Of a stretch of DNA of 64,000 nucleotides, positions 8,530-16,830 are shown in pieces (position 1 is the first letter of the stretch; each line of letters begins with the position of its first letter). A program made the position numbers and the translations under genes. Source of the stretch: an uncultured Chloroflexales bacterium (lineage in GTDB: Bacteria; Chloroflexota; Chloroflexia; Chloroflexales; Chloroflexaceae); contig CALGUG010000060.1 in NCBI GenBank assembly GCA_937902315.1, positions 1-64,000 of the forward strand, written 5' to 3'. The notes under the pieces were generated by a model. The model had not been told where the DNA came from and ran no database searches. It saw only the letters and a list, made by a program, of their open reading frames with translations.

Positions 8530-8625
8530 CGCTCGCTTATTTCAATGCTCTGGCGGTAAGATCTCTTCCTTCCATGCATTCCCGAGCGCGTCCGCCTACG
8601 GCTATCAACTTCCCGCCCATACAAA
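8530..8625 (-). repeat. Dispersed repeat copy
   Basis: The core at 8587-8606 on the minus strand is followed leftward by the arm GCTCTGGCGGTAAGATCTCTTCCTTCCAT. It lies in the gap between the two LLM oxidoreductase genes. The remaining gap (8626-8880) has short inverted stretches but no gene. Confidence 0.7.
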
Positions 8626-8880
8626 GGTGTGGTATCTGCCTGCGAAGCGCGACTGCTCAATACGAAACAAAGCGAAGCTCGTCTGATCTATTCAACACAG
8701 CGCAACGCTTCGCTTGAAGCAAGCACGTATCCCTCTCTGTCCGCCGACTGTGTGAGAACTTGCGCCGCTGCCCAAGCTCCCACACAGCGCCTTCCTTCCC
8801 TAAAGCTCGCCGTTTTTATCAACGAGCCTACTGTTTAAAGCATCGTCCCCTAAACAAGACCAAATGCTGTCGCTTTGCGC

Positions 8881-9693
8881 TTAGTCAATACGCGGCGGCC
8901 CCTGAAGAATGCGCTGCCGCATACCTTCGATACCACCTTGCGCACGCGGTCCGTCCCATACATTCTCGATCCACCAGTTTATGCCGCCATCGGCCCAAGC
9001 CTTCACAAGGCGGGCCGCCTCTTGAGGGTCATCGCCGGGAGTAGATCCTTCCATCACGATTGCGTAGCCATCGAGCGCGCGCTGCGTTGCCAAAAACTCG
9101 CTGATCTCAGGCATATCGCTCGGCTCAATGGTTCGATCGGTGCGATAAGGTAAGATTCCATCGCAACGCAGCGCGCGCCGCATCGACTTCATATATGGCC
9201 AAGCCCCCACCACCCAAATCGGCACGCGCGGCTGTTGGATCGGCTTTGGCGCAAATTGCACGTTCTCAAGCTTGTAATGCTTACCTTGAAAGCTAAATGG
9301 CTCACCGCTCCATAAACCGTCGAGAATCGCTAGACCTTCATCTAATAACTCGGCGCGCACCCGTCGATCGGTCTCTTCACCAAACTTTGCAAAACCTGTT
9401 TCGGGCGCACCCAAACCTACTGGCAAAATCACGCGCCCGCCCGAGAGACGATCGAGGGTTGCGACTTCTTGAGCAAGCTTCCATGGTCGTCGTCGTGAGA
9501 TCGGCGTTAGCATTGGGCCAAGTTTGATTCGAGTTGTGCGCGCTGCAATCGCTGCTAGCGTCACCCACGCATCGTTATAGGCGATACCATCCCAAACAAA
9601 CACAGCATCCCAGCCTGCTTGTTCTGCCTCGCATGCCAAAGCCAACACGTCCTGCGGTTCTTCCTCATACGACAAAGTGACAGCGTACTGCAT
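8881..9693 (-). CDS. LLM class flavin-dependent oxidoreductase, paralogue
   Basis: A 270-residue luciferase-like fold protein, clearly a duplicate of the neighbour at 7635-8489. It shares EQAGWDAVFVWDG, TTRIKLGPMLTPISRRRPWKLAQEVATLDRLSGGRVI, PRVPIWVVG and the RILQGPPR ending. The ATG at 9693 is preceded by AAGGAG; the longer in-frame start at 9723 adds a poorly conserved stretch and lacks such a site. It probably reduces or oxidises a small substrate with FMN or F420. The retained tandem copies imply distinct substrates. A 16-bp palindrome lies 77 bp upstream. Confidence 0.85.
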   Translation of the reverse strand: MQYAVTLSYEEEPQDVLALACEAEQAGWDAVFVWDGIAYNDAWVTLAAIAARTTRIKLGPMLTPISRRRPWKLAQEVATLDRLSGGRVILPVGLGAPETGFAKFGEETDRRVRAELLDEGLAILDGLWSGEPFSFQGKHYKLENVQFAPKPIQQPRVPIWVVGAWPYMKSMRRALRCDGILPYRTDRTIEPSDMPEISEFLATQRALDGYAIVMEGSTPGDDPQEAARLVKAWADGGINWWIENVWDGPRAQGGIEGMRQRILQGPPRID

Positions 9694-9769
9694 ACCACGA
9701 TCTCCTTTTGGAAAGCATGCCAAATAGCCTCAAAACAAGCCTAGGGGGCTGTTCAGAAGCTCAGGAAAG

Positions 9770-9785
9770 TCTATTGCGCAATAGA
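9770..9785. promoter_or_regulatory. Perfect 16-bp palindrome TCTATTGCGCAATAGA
   Basis: The sequence is fully self-complementary and lies 77-92 bp upstream of the minus-strand LLM oxidoreductase start, in the short gap after the ATP-grasp gene. Size and position suit a dimeric repressor site. No regulator can be assigned. Confidence 0.35.
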
Positions 9786-9835
9786 TACTAAGGGTAACCC
9801 AATTATGTGTCGCTCACATCAGACCATAGAATGAG

Positions 9836-9861
9836 ACAAGCTGCCCTTATGGACAGCTTGT
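9836..9861 (-). terminator. Stem-loop after the permuted ATP-grasp gene
   Basis: ACAAGCTG and CAGCTTGT pair around a 10-nt loop. It is 26 bp downstream of the minus-strand gene ending at 9887. A U-run is weak. Confidence 0.45.
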
Positions 9862-9886
9862 GCACACGAGCTATTGAATGTGAGTT

Positions 9887-11269
9887 CTACTTCGGCTCGA
9901 TTACAAAGATCGGCACCGTGCTGCCTCCGCCTGCCGTAACGTTCAACAAAGCGCCCGTCGCCAAGCGACACAATCCGCCGACCACCTGATTGCCAAACAG
10001 AAACGGATCAGTATCGACCAAACGCTGCCCGATCTCAAGTCGCTCGTTGAAGAGATAAGGATAATCTTCGTAGGCCACTGTGACACGCTCCTGAATCACA
10101 TAATGATCCTTGAGCGCTTCACTCAGGGCTGCATCCCATGCATCGGGCGTGCTCTCCCAACCAACCGTAATGCCATGACCGCCGTAGTCATCGTTCGGCT
10201 TTAAAATCAGGCGCTCGCGATTGGCCCGCGCAAACTGCAACAGATCGATTCGCTCGCCCTGATAGCTGGTTTCAGTCTTCTCAAGCAGGCGCGTCCAAGG
10301 CACATGCTTCGCGATCGCCTCGCGCTGCTCGGCTGTAAACAGACTAGCACAACGTTCGTCGCTCAACAGCGCGAAGATGCTCTTCTTGTGCAGCAATTTA
10401 GCGCGGAAATTATTCACCAACGCGATCGCACCAGCGGAATAGGCCTGTACCAAGGGGTGAGCTAAGACCTGATCGCCATAGTGCTGCAGAAATTCACTGG
10501 TCAAAATACGCTTATAGACAATCGTAATCGGCAGAGGTTTATTGGTCGCTACACTCGAAGCATAGAGTTTACCATCACGATAGGTCAGGTCATCTGGGGT
10601 GCAAACAATGGTCGGCAAGCCTTGCTCTTCAAAATAGACTCGAAACAGTTCAAACTCATGGGCGGTCGGCAGGCCGTGCCAATCAACAATCGCGACGTGC
10701 GGCTCGTCGTTGTTGCCAACCGAATGCCAAGCATCTAGCAGCGTCTCGTGCATTTTGTGACGGGCTGGCAAGATATCGACCCGATAGCGTTCCTGAAAGT
10801 CGCGCATCACTGGCAGAGCAAGAAAAGCCTCCGATAACAGATCCTCATAGGCGATCGCAGCGGGGCTTTCGGCGTTATATTCGACGAATTGCAGCGATGA
10901 GCCATCGAGAGTCATAAAAGTGTCCATACGCGAATGGATCGAGGGGTCTTCGTAGCCCGGTTCCATCGCGATCAGGGCTTCTTCGTGAGGGGTCAAGGCC
11001 AAATAGCGCCGCAACGAAGCGGCATGGGCCGTCGTACGTAATACTTCGTCAGCTAGACGCCGCGTAGCATCGGCGACCAAAGCGCACGCCTTGGCGAGAT
11101 CGGCATATTGTTCGGCGCTAATAAAACGAGGACGCAATACATTCGCTAATGGACGCTCGCCAAAAAAGAGTTGGCGCTGCTGCATCTCTTTGCTTAAAAC
11201 CGCTTGCGATTCCTGCGCTCGGGCATCATCAAGCAAGCTATGATAGTGGGCAATCGCTTCCTCAAGCAT
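9887..11269 (-). CDS. Circularly permuted ATP-grasp family protein
   Basis: A 460-residue protein resembling the circularly permuted ATP-grasp group (glutathionylspermidine-synthase-like fold). Supporting segments are DGSSLQFVEYNAESPAA and IVDWHGLPTAHEFELFRVYFE in the middle, and KPNDDYGGHGITVGWEST, YVIQERVTVAYEDYP and the glycine-rich ending GALLNVTAGGGSTVPIFVI. The family makes ADP-forming amide bonds, but the substrate is unknown. The ATG at 11269 has AAAGGGG upstream. It follows a second, normally ordered ATP-grasp gene in the same direction with a 190-bp gap containing a hairpin. The two may act on the same product. A glutathionylspermidine synthase role is possible but no amidase domain is present. 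Confidence 0.75.
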   Translation of the reverse strand: MLEEAIAHYHSLLDDARAQESQAVLSKEMQQRQLFFGERPLANVLRPRFISAEQYADLAKACALVADATRRLADEVLRTTAHAASLRRYLALTPHEEALIAMEPGYEDPSIHSRMDTFMTLDGSSLQFVEYNAESPAAIAYEDLLSEAFLALPVMRDFQERYRVDILPARHKMHETLLDAWHSVGNNDEPHVAIVDWHGLPTAHEFELFRVYFEEQGLPTIVCTPDDLTYRDGKLYASSVATNKPLPITIVYKRILTSEFLQHYGDQVLAHPLVQAYSAGAIALVNNFRAKLLHKKSIFALLSDERCASLFTAEQREAIAKHVPWTRLLEKTETSYQGERIDLLQFARANRERLILKPNDDYGGHGITVGWESTPDAWDAALSEALKDHYVIQERVTVAYEDYPYLFNERLEIGQRLVDTDPFLFGNQVVGGLCRLATGALLNVTAGGGSTVPIFVIEPK

Positions 11270-11316
11270 AGCAACCCCTTTCTACACCAAGCCAGCACAG
11301 CCCTCTAATGCGAAAA

Positions 11317-11360
11317 GGCTGTCTTCCCAATCCACTGCATAGCCGGATTGAGAAGACAGC
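11317..11360. terminator. Stem-loop between the two ATP-grasp genes
   Basis: GGCTGTCTTC-CC-AATCC pairs with GGATT-GA-GAAGACAGC, broken by a small internal loop. It lies in the 190-bp gap between the two minus-strand ATP-grasp genes and may attenuate or separate their expression. Confidence 0.5.
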
Positions 11361-11459
11361 TGATCATATACCCAGCTTCGCTCCTAGCGATCATAACCAA
11401 CTGTAGGTTTTGTTTGTAAACGCCAGATCGCGGCCTCGTATAAAGCCGTAATACGCTTA

Positions 11460-12470
11460 CTATTCAGCAACTGCTTTTGCTATAGATTTCGGAATACGCT
11501 TACGAGCGGGTTTCTTCTTAGCTGCACGCTTGACACTCGGATACCAATACATCGCTTCTTGTTGAGCGCGGCTGCCACTCTTGGCTAGTTCGATGGCGAA
11601 ATCAGCCATGTGTTTCACCACCCAATCGAAATACTCTTGCTTGAGCGAATAGAGGTCAAAATCGGGGGCTGGATTGGTGAAGTCGATAGCGTAGGGCACG
11701 CCATCTTTGATCGCGAACTCGACACTATTCATATCATAGCCGAGCGCTTCACAGATCTTGAGGCAGTCATCTGTAATTTGCTCACGCAATTCGTCGCTTA
11801 AATAGCCCTCTTCAATCGGGAAGTAGCGATCGGGCCAAGGGGCGCTTACATCAAAACGAGTGATCAAGACATGTTGACGTCCCACCACCACACAACGAAC
11901 GTACTTCTCCCATGCAATGAACTCTTGCAGGATCATACATTCGGTGCCGGTTTCGTTATAGGCTTTCCATAGCTCTTCCATTGAAGAGAGCTTATAGACG
12001 TGCTTGAGTCCACCGCCTGAATGCGGCTTCAAGATCACCGGGAAGCCTCCAACGGCCTCAACATGCTGCTGCCAAGGGATGGGATACTCTAAGTTCCGCA
12101 ACGACTCTGTTACAACGCCGTCGATATAACTATGAGACGGAAGCGCTACAGTGCGCGGGTGCGCGATTCCCAGACGCGATGCTAAACCAGCTGCAAAAAA
12201 CTTGTCGTCGGCAGCTGACCAGTTAAAGGGGTTGTTGATGACGGTGGTACCAGTGAGGACAGCGTTGCGCAGAAAGGCTCGGTAGTAGGGTATTTCGTGG
12301 GAGATACGGTCGATTAAGACATCATAGCCGCTCTCGCTCGCCATCATCGTTCCACCCAGCTTGACGAATTCAGCAACGACGCCATCGTCACGCCCATTCA
12401 CTTCATCTATGAATGCCTGGGGCCATGTGGACTCGCGCCCAACGATGAGACCGATTTTTTTGACACTCAC
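11460..12470 (-). CDS. ATP-grasp ligase (RimK/carboxylate-amine ligase-like), GTG start
   Basis: A 336-residue ATP-grasp protein with the normal domain order. A pre-ATP-grasp N-terminus (KKIGLIVGRESTWPQAFIDEVN) is followed by the ATP-binding GFPVILKPHSGGGLKHVYKL, the hinge CMILQEFI, and the metal/phosphate end VEFAIKDGVPYAIDFTNPAPD. It would form a carboxylate-amine or thiol bond through an acyl phosphate. The substrate is unknown. The GTG at 12470 is preceded by GGAGAAAG. The C-terminus carries an unusual lysine/arginine-rich tail (about 20 residues after YPSVKR), which could bind nucleic acid or an acidic carrier. Its promoter overlaps a long dyad at 12547-12594, so expression is probably regulated. 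Confidence 0.78.
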   Translation of the reverse strand: MSVKKIGLIVGRESTWPQAFIDEVNGRDDGVVAEFVKLGGTMMASESGYDVLIDRISHEIPYYRAFLRNAVLTGTTVINNPFNWSAADDKFFAAGLASRLGIAHPRTVALPSHSYIDGVVTESLRNLEYPIPWQQHVEAVGGFPVILKPHSGGGLKHVYKLSSMEELWKAYNETGTECMILQEFIAWEKYVRCVVVGRQHVLITRFDVSAPWPDRYFPIEEGYLSDELREQITDDCLKICEALGYDMNSVEFAIKDGVPYAIDFTNPAPDFDLYSLKQEYFDWVVKHMADFAIELAKSGSRAQQEAMYWYPSVKRAAKKKPARKRIPKSIAKAVAE

Positions 12471-12537
12471 GCGCTTTCTCCATGCTCAAAACACGATGTT
12501 CGATCACTAGGATGTAGCGTGCAATGGGTATATAAGG

Positions 12538-12566
12538 ATTGTACCATACTCTGCTTTGCCTACCAA
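12538..12566 (-). promoter_or_regulatory. Promoter of the ATP-grasp genes
   Basis: On the minus strand TTGGTA (12566-12561) and TACAAT (12543-12538) are separated by 17 bp, a good sigma-70-type match, 68 bp upstream of the GTG start. One arm of the inverted repeat 12547-12594 fills the spacer. Confidence 0.6.
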
Positions 12567-12594
12567 AAGCTATTGCAAATCGCAAAGCAGAGTA
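12547..12594. promoter_or_regulatory. Split 13-bp dyad around the ATP-grasp promoter
   Basis: TACTCTGCTTTGC (12547-12559) and GCAAAGCAGAGTA (12582-12594) are perfect inverted copies with centres 35 bp apart. One copy is between -35 and -10, the other upstream of -35. This suits two binding sites for one regulator, or, if transcribed from further upstream, an RNA hairpin. Confidence 0.5.
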
Positions 12595-12818
12595 CGATGT
12601 AATTCTCATGCTTTAGAGGGGCCGACTTTATCGCACAGGAGCTCTTGTCTTATACAATTTTGGCACAAAGAGCTATACAGGCCGCTTAGATTGGCTCTGC
12701 TGCGACCCTTTGAAATGAAAAGAGGCCATCGAGAGGAGGGTGGTCAAAGGTGTCACCACCAAAATAGGCGGGCCTAATCGTTTCGCGCACTTTACAAGAA
12801 TCACGCCACAATCCTTGA

Positions 12819-12846
12819 TTGACTCAGTCTGTAACTATGGTATATT
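12819..12846 (+). promoter_or_regulatory. Promoter of the Gfo/Idh gene cluster
   Basis: TTGACT (12819-12824) and TATATT (12841-12846) with a 16-bp spacer, 44 bp upstream of the ATG at 12890. The rest of 12471-12818 holds the divergent ATP-grasp promoter and no gene. Confidence 0.5.
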
Positions 12847-12889
12847 TGCCGCGATCCACCCCATACCCCCGATGCAAAGGAGCATAGCT

Positions 12890-13891
12890 ATGTTTGGTGT
12901 AGGTATTATTGGCGGAGGCCGTGTTTGTCACGGACACGCAAAAGCGCTAGCAGCCACCAATGGTTTGTTCGCCCTGAGAGCCATCGCCGACATCGATCAA
13001 AGTCGTGCCGATTCGCTCGCCGCCCAATACGACTGCGACGGATACACCGACTACCACAAGTTACTCGAACGCCCCGACATCGACATCGTTACCATCGCGC
13101 TCCCCAATCACTTACACGCCCAAGCAGCTATCGATGCAGCCCGCGCAGGCAAACATGTATTTGTCGAAAAGCCCATGGCCCTGACCCTCGAAGAGTGCGA
13201 CGCTATGAGCGAAGCCGCTCAGGCCGCCAAGATCAAGATGATGGTCGGTCATACTCAACACTTCTTCGCTGTGAACCGCAAAGCCCACGAGATCATTTCG
13301 AGCGGCGGTATCGGCGAACTCAGTTTTATGACAGACACCTGGTACAAACCCTTTGGACTTGAGTTGCGTCTGCCTTGGTTCCTCGACCGCGCCTACGGTG
13401 GTGGTATGTGGCAGATGAACGGTGCCCACATGGTCGACCGAATGATCTGGTTCTCAAACAGTCCGGTTGTGGCGGTCAAAGCCTCGATCAACAACAAGCT
13501 GATTAAACAAGCCAGCGACGATTCTTCGATTGTGATGCTTCAACATGCCAACGGCCTGCATTCAACCATCGCCCACGCAGGCTATCGGGTCGGCGACGAA
13601 CGCTGGAACGGCGAATTCATCGGCACAGAAGGCATGCTGAAGCTGGCGACTTTTGCGCCCAACGCCGGTCTCTGGATCGCACGCAGCGACCACTATGAAG
13701 AGGTGGCCTACGAGCCAAACAACCCATTTGCGCTCGAATTCGAACTTTTCGCCGAGGCCATCCGTAACAATAGCGAAGAACCTATTACGCCGCGTTACGC
13801 GCGCCATATCGTCGCAGTGCTCTTGGCCGCCGAAGAATCAGCTCGCACCGGGCGCGAAGTGATTCTCTCTGAACGCGACACACAAATGTAG
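12890..13891 (+). CDS. Gfo/Idh/MocA family oxidoreductase
   Basis: A 333-residue NAD(P)-dependent dehydrogenase of the glucose-fructose oxidoreductase/inositol dehydrogenase family. The Rossmann motif GVGIIGGGRVCHGH is at residues 3-16. The family's EKPMALTLEECD follows near residue 95, and the C-terminal beta-sheet domain contains GGGMWQMNGAHMVDRMIWF with the expected catalytic-region histidines. The ATG at 12890 has AAAGGAG eight bases upstream; a longer frame back to 12740 lacks a ribosome site. First of a plus-strand group with a second Gfo/Idh gene, an amidase and a glucarate-dehydratase-like enzyme, which suggests sugar-acid or polyol catabolism. The substrate is not determinable. Confidence 0.85.
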   Translation: MFGVGIIGGGRVCHGHAKALAATNGLFALRAIADIDQSRADSLAAQYDCDGYTDYHKLLERPDIDIVTIALPNHLHAQAAIDAARAGKHVFVEKPMALTLEECDAMSEAAQAAKIKMMVGHTQHFFAVNRKAHEIISSGGIGELSFMTDTWYKPFGLELRLPWFLDRAYGGGMWQMNGAHMVDRMIWFSNSPVVAVKASINNKLIKQASDDSSIVMLQHANGLHSTIAHAGYRVGDERWNGEFIGTEGMLKLATFAPNAGLWIARSDHYEEVAYEPNNPFALEFELFAEAIRNNSEEPITPRYARHIVAVLLAAEESARTGREVILSERDTQM

Positions 13892-13915
13892 CCGTGCTGC
13901 ACGCCCGCGCAAACA

Positions 13916-13961
13916 GCTTGTGGATGTGTAGCAGCGCTGCGCAAAGCCCACATCCACAAGC
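13916..13961 (+). terminator. Stem-loop between the two Gfo/Idh genes
   Basis: GCTTGTGGATGTG and CACATCCACAAGC form a perfect 13-bp stem. The loop itself contains the palindrome GCAGCGCTGC. It lies 25 bp after the first Gfo/Idh stop and could reduce read-through to the second gene. Confidence 0.5.
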
Positions 13962-14024
13962 CCAACTTCCCATGGGCAGCCAAAAGCTTCTCGTTAGCGC
14001 ACACATAGCAAGAAAGGACAAACG

Positions 14025-15080
14025 ATGCCAGATCAACTTGGCTGTGTGCTTATTGGGCCGGGCAACTTCGGGCGGGGTCTGGCCCGCTTGCTTCAAGAAG
14101 ACCAACGAGTAGACTTTCGAGGCGTTGTTGCGGCCGAAGCCAGCGAGACCAAAGCCGCCGCAGAGCAGCTTGGCTGTTACGCCTACCCCGATCTACAAAG
14201 CGCGCTGAACGATCCCAATATCGCTGCCGTCTGCATCGCCACTCCAAGCTATACTCACGCTGAACTGACCATCGCAGCCGCCCAAGCAGGCAAGCATGTC
14301 TTCGTCGAAAAGCCCATGGCGATGACGGTCGCCGAGTGCGATGCGATGATAGCAGCCGCCCAAGCCAACAAGGTCGTGCTGATGGTCGGTCAATTGCAGC
14401 GCTTCTTTCCGCTCTTGGCAACAGCCCGTGAATGTATCCAGTCAGGGCGAATCGGCCAGCCGATCAGCGTATTGATGACTCGCCACGATATGTTGCAGCG
14501 CAAGCAGGGCAGTTGGTTACAGCGGCGCAAACTGGTTGGCGGTCTCTTACATCAAAGTTGCGCCCACGAGCTCGATTGGCTGCGCTATACCTTCGGCGAT
14601 GTGAAAGAAGTCTTTGCGAGCGCCGCCTGCAAACCGATCCAAGCTGGCCTCGACTTCCCCGATGCCGCCGAAATCAACCTACGTTTCAGCAGCGGTTGCA
14701 TCGGCACGCTCAGCGCCTGTATGACCAGCTTTATCGAACAGCATAACGCCGTCGTGCATGCCAGCGAGGGCAGCTTGCGCCTCGATCTGCGCCTAGGCAG
14801 CTTCAGTTGGCAAAATAACATAGGCGAAGGCGAAACGCTTATTCACGATGACTACGAGCGCGGCAACGGACACCGGGTCGCGTTTCGCCATGAGCTACAG
14901 GCATTTGTCGATGCAGCGCTTAGCGGAACAGAAGCGCCCATCCCTGGCCCAGAAGGGCGGGCCACGATCGAGATTATTCAAGCCGCTTTGATCTCAATCG
15001 TCGAGCACCAAGCCGTGCAACTGCCGCTTGCAGCCGATCAATACGAACGACGCGCCTATCTTGAATGGCTGAGCCAATAA
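14025..15080 (+). CDS. Gfo/Idh/MocA family oxidoreductase
   Basis: A 351-residue NAD(P)-dependent dehydrogenase. The dinucleotide-binding loop is the variant IGPGNFGRGLARLL near residues 10-23 (GPGNFG in place of GxGxxG). The EKPMAMTVAECD motif near residue 93 and a GGLLHQSCAHELDWLRYTFG catalytic-region segment confirm the family. It is related to, but clearly different from, the gene 133 bp upstream. AGAAAGGAC precedes the ATG. Probably works with the neighbouring dehydrogenase and the enolase-fold dehydratase on a related sugar acid; that pathway is inferred. Confidence 0.85.
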   Translation: MPDQLGCVLIGPGNFGRGLARLLQEDQRVDFRGVVAAEASETKAAAEQLGCYAYPDLQSALNDPNIAAVCIATPSYTHAELTIAAAQAGKHVFVEKPMAMTVAECDAMIAAAQANKVVLMVGQLQRFFPLLATARECIQSGRIGQPISVLMTRHDMLQRKQGSWLQRRKLVGGLLHQSCAHELDWLRYTFGDVKEVFASAACKPIQAGLDFPDAAEINLRFSSGCIGTLSACMTSFIEQHNAVVHASEGSLRLDLRLGSFSWQNNIGEGETLIHDDYERGNGHRVAFRHELQAFVDAALSGTEAPIPGPEGRATIEIIQAALISIVEHQAVQLPLAADQYERRAYLEWLSQ

Positions 15081-15166
15081 CCTAACACACAGCAACGGTG
15101 CTACAGCGCAAAACGGTATAATGTGCTTATGCTTGTTTTTCTATAAGCTCATCATGGTGATTACAG

Positions 15167-16765
15167 GTGACACAAGATAAAGAACAGATCACACCAGAGA
15201 TGATCGCCGCCGTCGAGGCCTTAATTGGCCTGCGCTTTAGCGCCGAACAGCGTAGCTTGATGCTTTCTGGCCTCTCCAATCTGCGTGAACAGTATGCCCA
15301 GATTCATGCACACGCGCTTCCATACACCCAAGGCCCTGCGCTCTACTTCAATCCGCGTCTGCCGGATATGTATTTCCAAAACAATCACGAAGGTTTCCAT
15401 CTCAAGCTGCCCGAAGGCATAGAACGCCCGAGCAGCGACGACGAGATCGCCTTCTTGAGCGTCAGCGAACTGGCCGTACTGATCCGCACGGGCCAAATCA
15501 GCTCGCTCGAACTGACCAAGATCTATCTCGAACGCATCAAACGCTACGGCCCGCGCCTTAACTGCATCGTCACATTGACCGAAGAGTTGGCGCTCCAACA
15601 AGCCCAGCGCGCCGATGACGAGATAGCCGCCGGACACTATCGCGGGCCGCTGCACGGCATTCCCTACGGAGCCAAAGATCTCTTCGCAACCAAGGGTATT
15701 CCAACAACCTGGGGCGATGTTCCCTATAAAGAGCAAGTCTTCGACTATAACGCTGCAGTGATCGATCGTTTGGAAGAGGCTGGCGCGGTCTTGATCGCCA
15801 AACTCAGCCTCGGTGCGCTGGCTTGGGGCGATGTTTGGTTCAACGGGCGCACCAATAACCCTTGGAATCTTGAAACAGGCACAAGCGGATCGTCTGCAGG
15901 CTCGGGCGCTGCGGTCGCAGCCGGCTTAGTCGGCTTCGCGCTCGGCACCGAAACCAACGGTTCGATCATCTATCCTTCGACCTTCTGTGGAATCACAGGT
16001 TTGCGCCCAACCTTTGGCCGCATCAGCCGCTACGGCGCTATGCCGCTCAGTTGGAGTATGGATAAGATCGGCCCCATGTGTCGTTCAGTCGAAGATTGTG
16101 CCCTTGTGCTCGATGTTTTGCACGGTCCTGACCAGCGCGATTCGGTTACGCTCGGCCTACCGGGCTGCGGCTGGGATGGCAACTACGATATTCAGGGCCT
16201 ACGCTTGGGTTACGTGCCTGCCGCCTTCGAATCAGACGAGCCTGCCATTCGTAACGCCCGCGCCGCACTCGATCTATTTGCATCTTTAGGCGCCGAACTG
16301 AAGCCGATCAACTTACCGCTCGAGAGCGCCAACTCGATCTCATTTATTTTGCAGGCCGAGGCGGCGGCTGCCTTCGATGAACTGCTGCGTAGCGGCCAAG
16401 TCGAGCTGCTCACACGACAAGTTGAGGACGCTTGGCCGAACGTCTTCCGCTACGCACGTACTATCCCAGCGGTGGAATACATTCAAGCCAATCGCATCAG
16501 GGTAAGCATTATGCAAGAGATGGCTCAGCTCTTTGAACAGATCGATGCCTATGTCTTGCCCTTCGGATTCTCGCACCACTCCACGCTTTCCAACCTAACC
16601 GGACACCCTGCGATCGGTCTGCCAAGCGGTTTCGACCAAGAACAGATGCCAACAGCGATCGAATGTATCGCTCAGCTCTACGACGAGGCGACCTTACTCA
16701 GACTTGCAAGCGCCTTCCAGCATGCAAGCGACTTCCATCTCCAACATCCGGAGCTTAACGACTAG
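15167..16765 (+). CDS. Amidase (amidase signature family), GTG start
   Basis: A 532-residue amidase-signature hydrolase. The Ser-cisSer-Lys triad is visible: Lys about 170 in PYGAKDLFATKG, cis-Ser about 242 in GTSGSSAGSG, and the nucleophile Ser about 266 in GTETNGSIIYPS. An N-terminal helical extension of about 90 residues precedes the core, as in several amidases related to GatA. It hydrolyses a carboxamide; the substrate is unknown and no GatB/GatC partner is here, so a GatA role is unlikely. The GTG at 15167 is the earliest start giving a full protein; its ribosome site is poor. It lies between Gfo/Idh and glucarate-dehydratase-like genes, all on the plus strand. Confidence 0.85.
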   Translation: MTQDKEQITPEMIAAVEALIGLRFSAEQRSLMLSGLSNLREQYAQIHAHALPYTQGPALYFNPRLPDMYFQNNHEGFHLKLPEGIERPSSDDEIAFLSVSELAVLIRTGQISSLELTKIYLERIKRYGPRLNCIVTLTEELALQQAQRADDEIAAGHYRGPLHGIPYGAKDLFATKGIPTTWGDVPYKEQVFDYNAAVIDRLEEAGAVLIAKLSLGALAWGDVWFNGRTNNPWNLETGTSGSSAGSGAAVAAGLVGFALGTETNGSIIYPSTFCGITGLRPTFGRISRYGAMPLSWSMDKIGPMCRSVEDCALVLDVLHGPDQRDSVTLGLPGCGWDGNYDIQGLRLGYVPAAFESDEPAIRNARAALDLFASLGAELKPINLPLESANSISFILQAEAAAAFDELLRSGQVELLTRQVEDAWPNVFRYARTIPAVEYIQANRIRVSIMQEMAQLFEQIDAYVLPFGFSHHSTLSNLTGHPAIGLPSGFDQEQMPTAIECIAQLYDEATLLRLASAFQHASDFHLQHPELND

Positions 16766-16830
16766 CTGATCTCTATGAGCAGGAGCGCAATGAAAGCCTC
16801 CTGCTTCTCTCTTTGCAAAGGAGCACCAGC

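Noticed and set aside
12740..12889. N-terminal extension of the first Gfo/Idh protein
   Set aside because: It precedes the Rossmann motif by about 50 residues with no ribosome site, while AAAGGAG lies before the ATG at 12890.
15167..16765. GatA subunit of the tRNA amidotransferase
   Set aside because: The amidase has a different N-terminal extension and no gatB/gatC neighbours; the genes around it concern sugar-acid metabolism.
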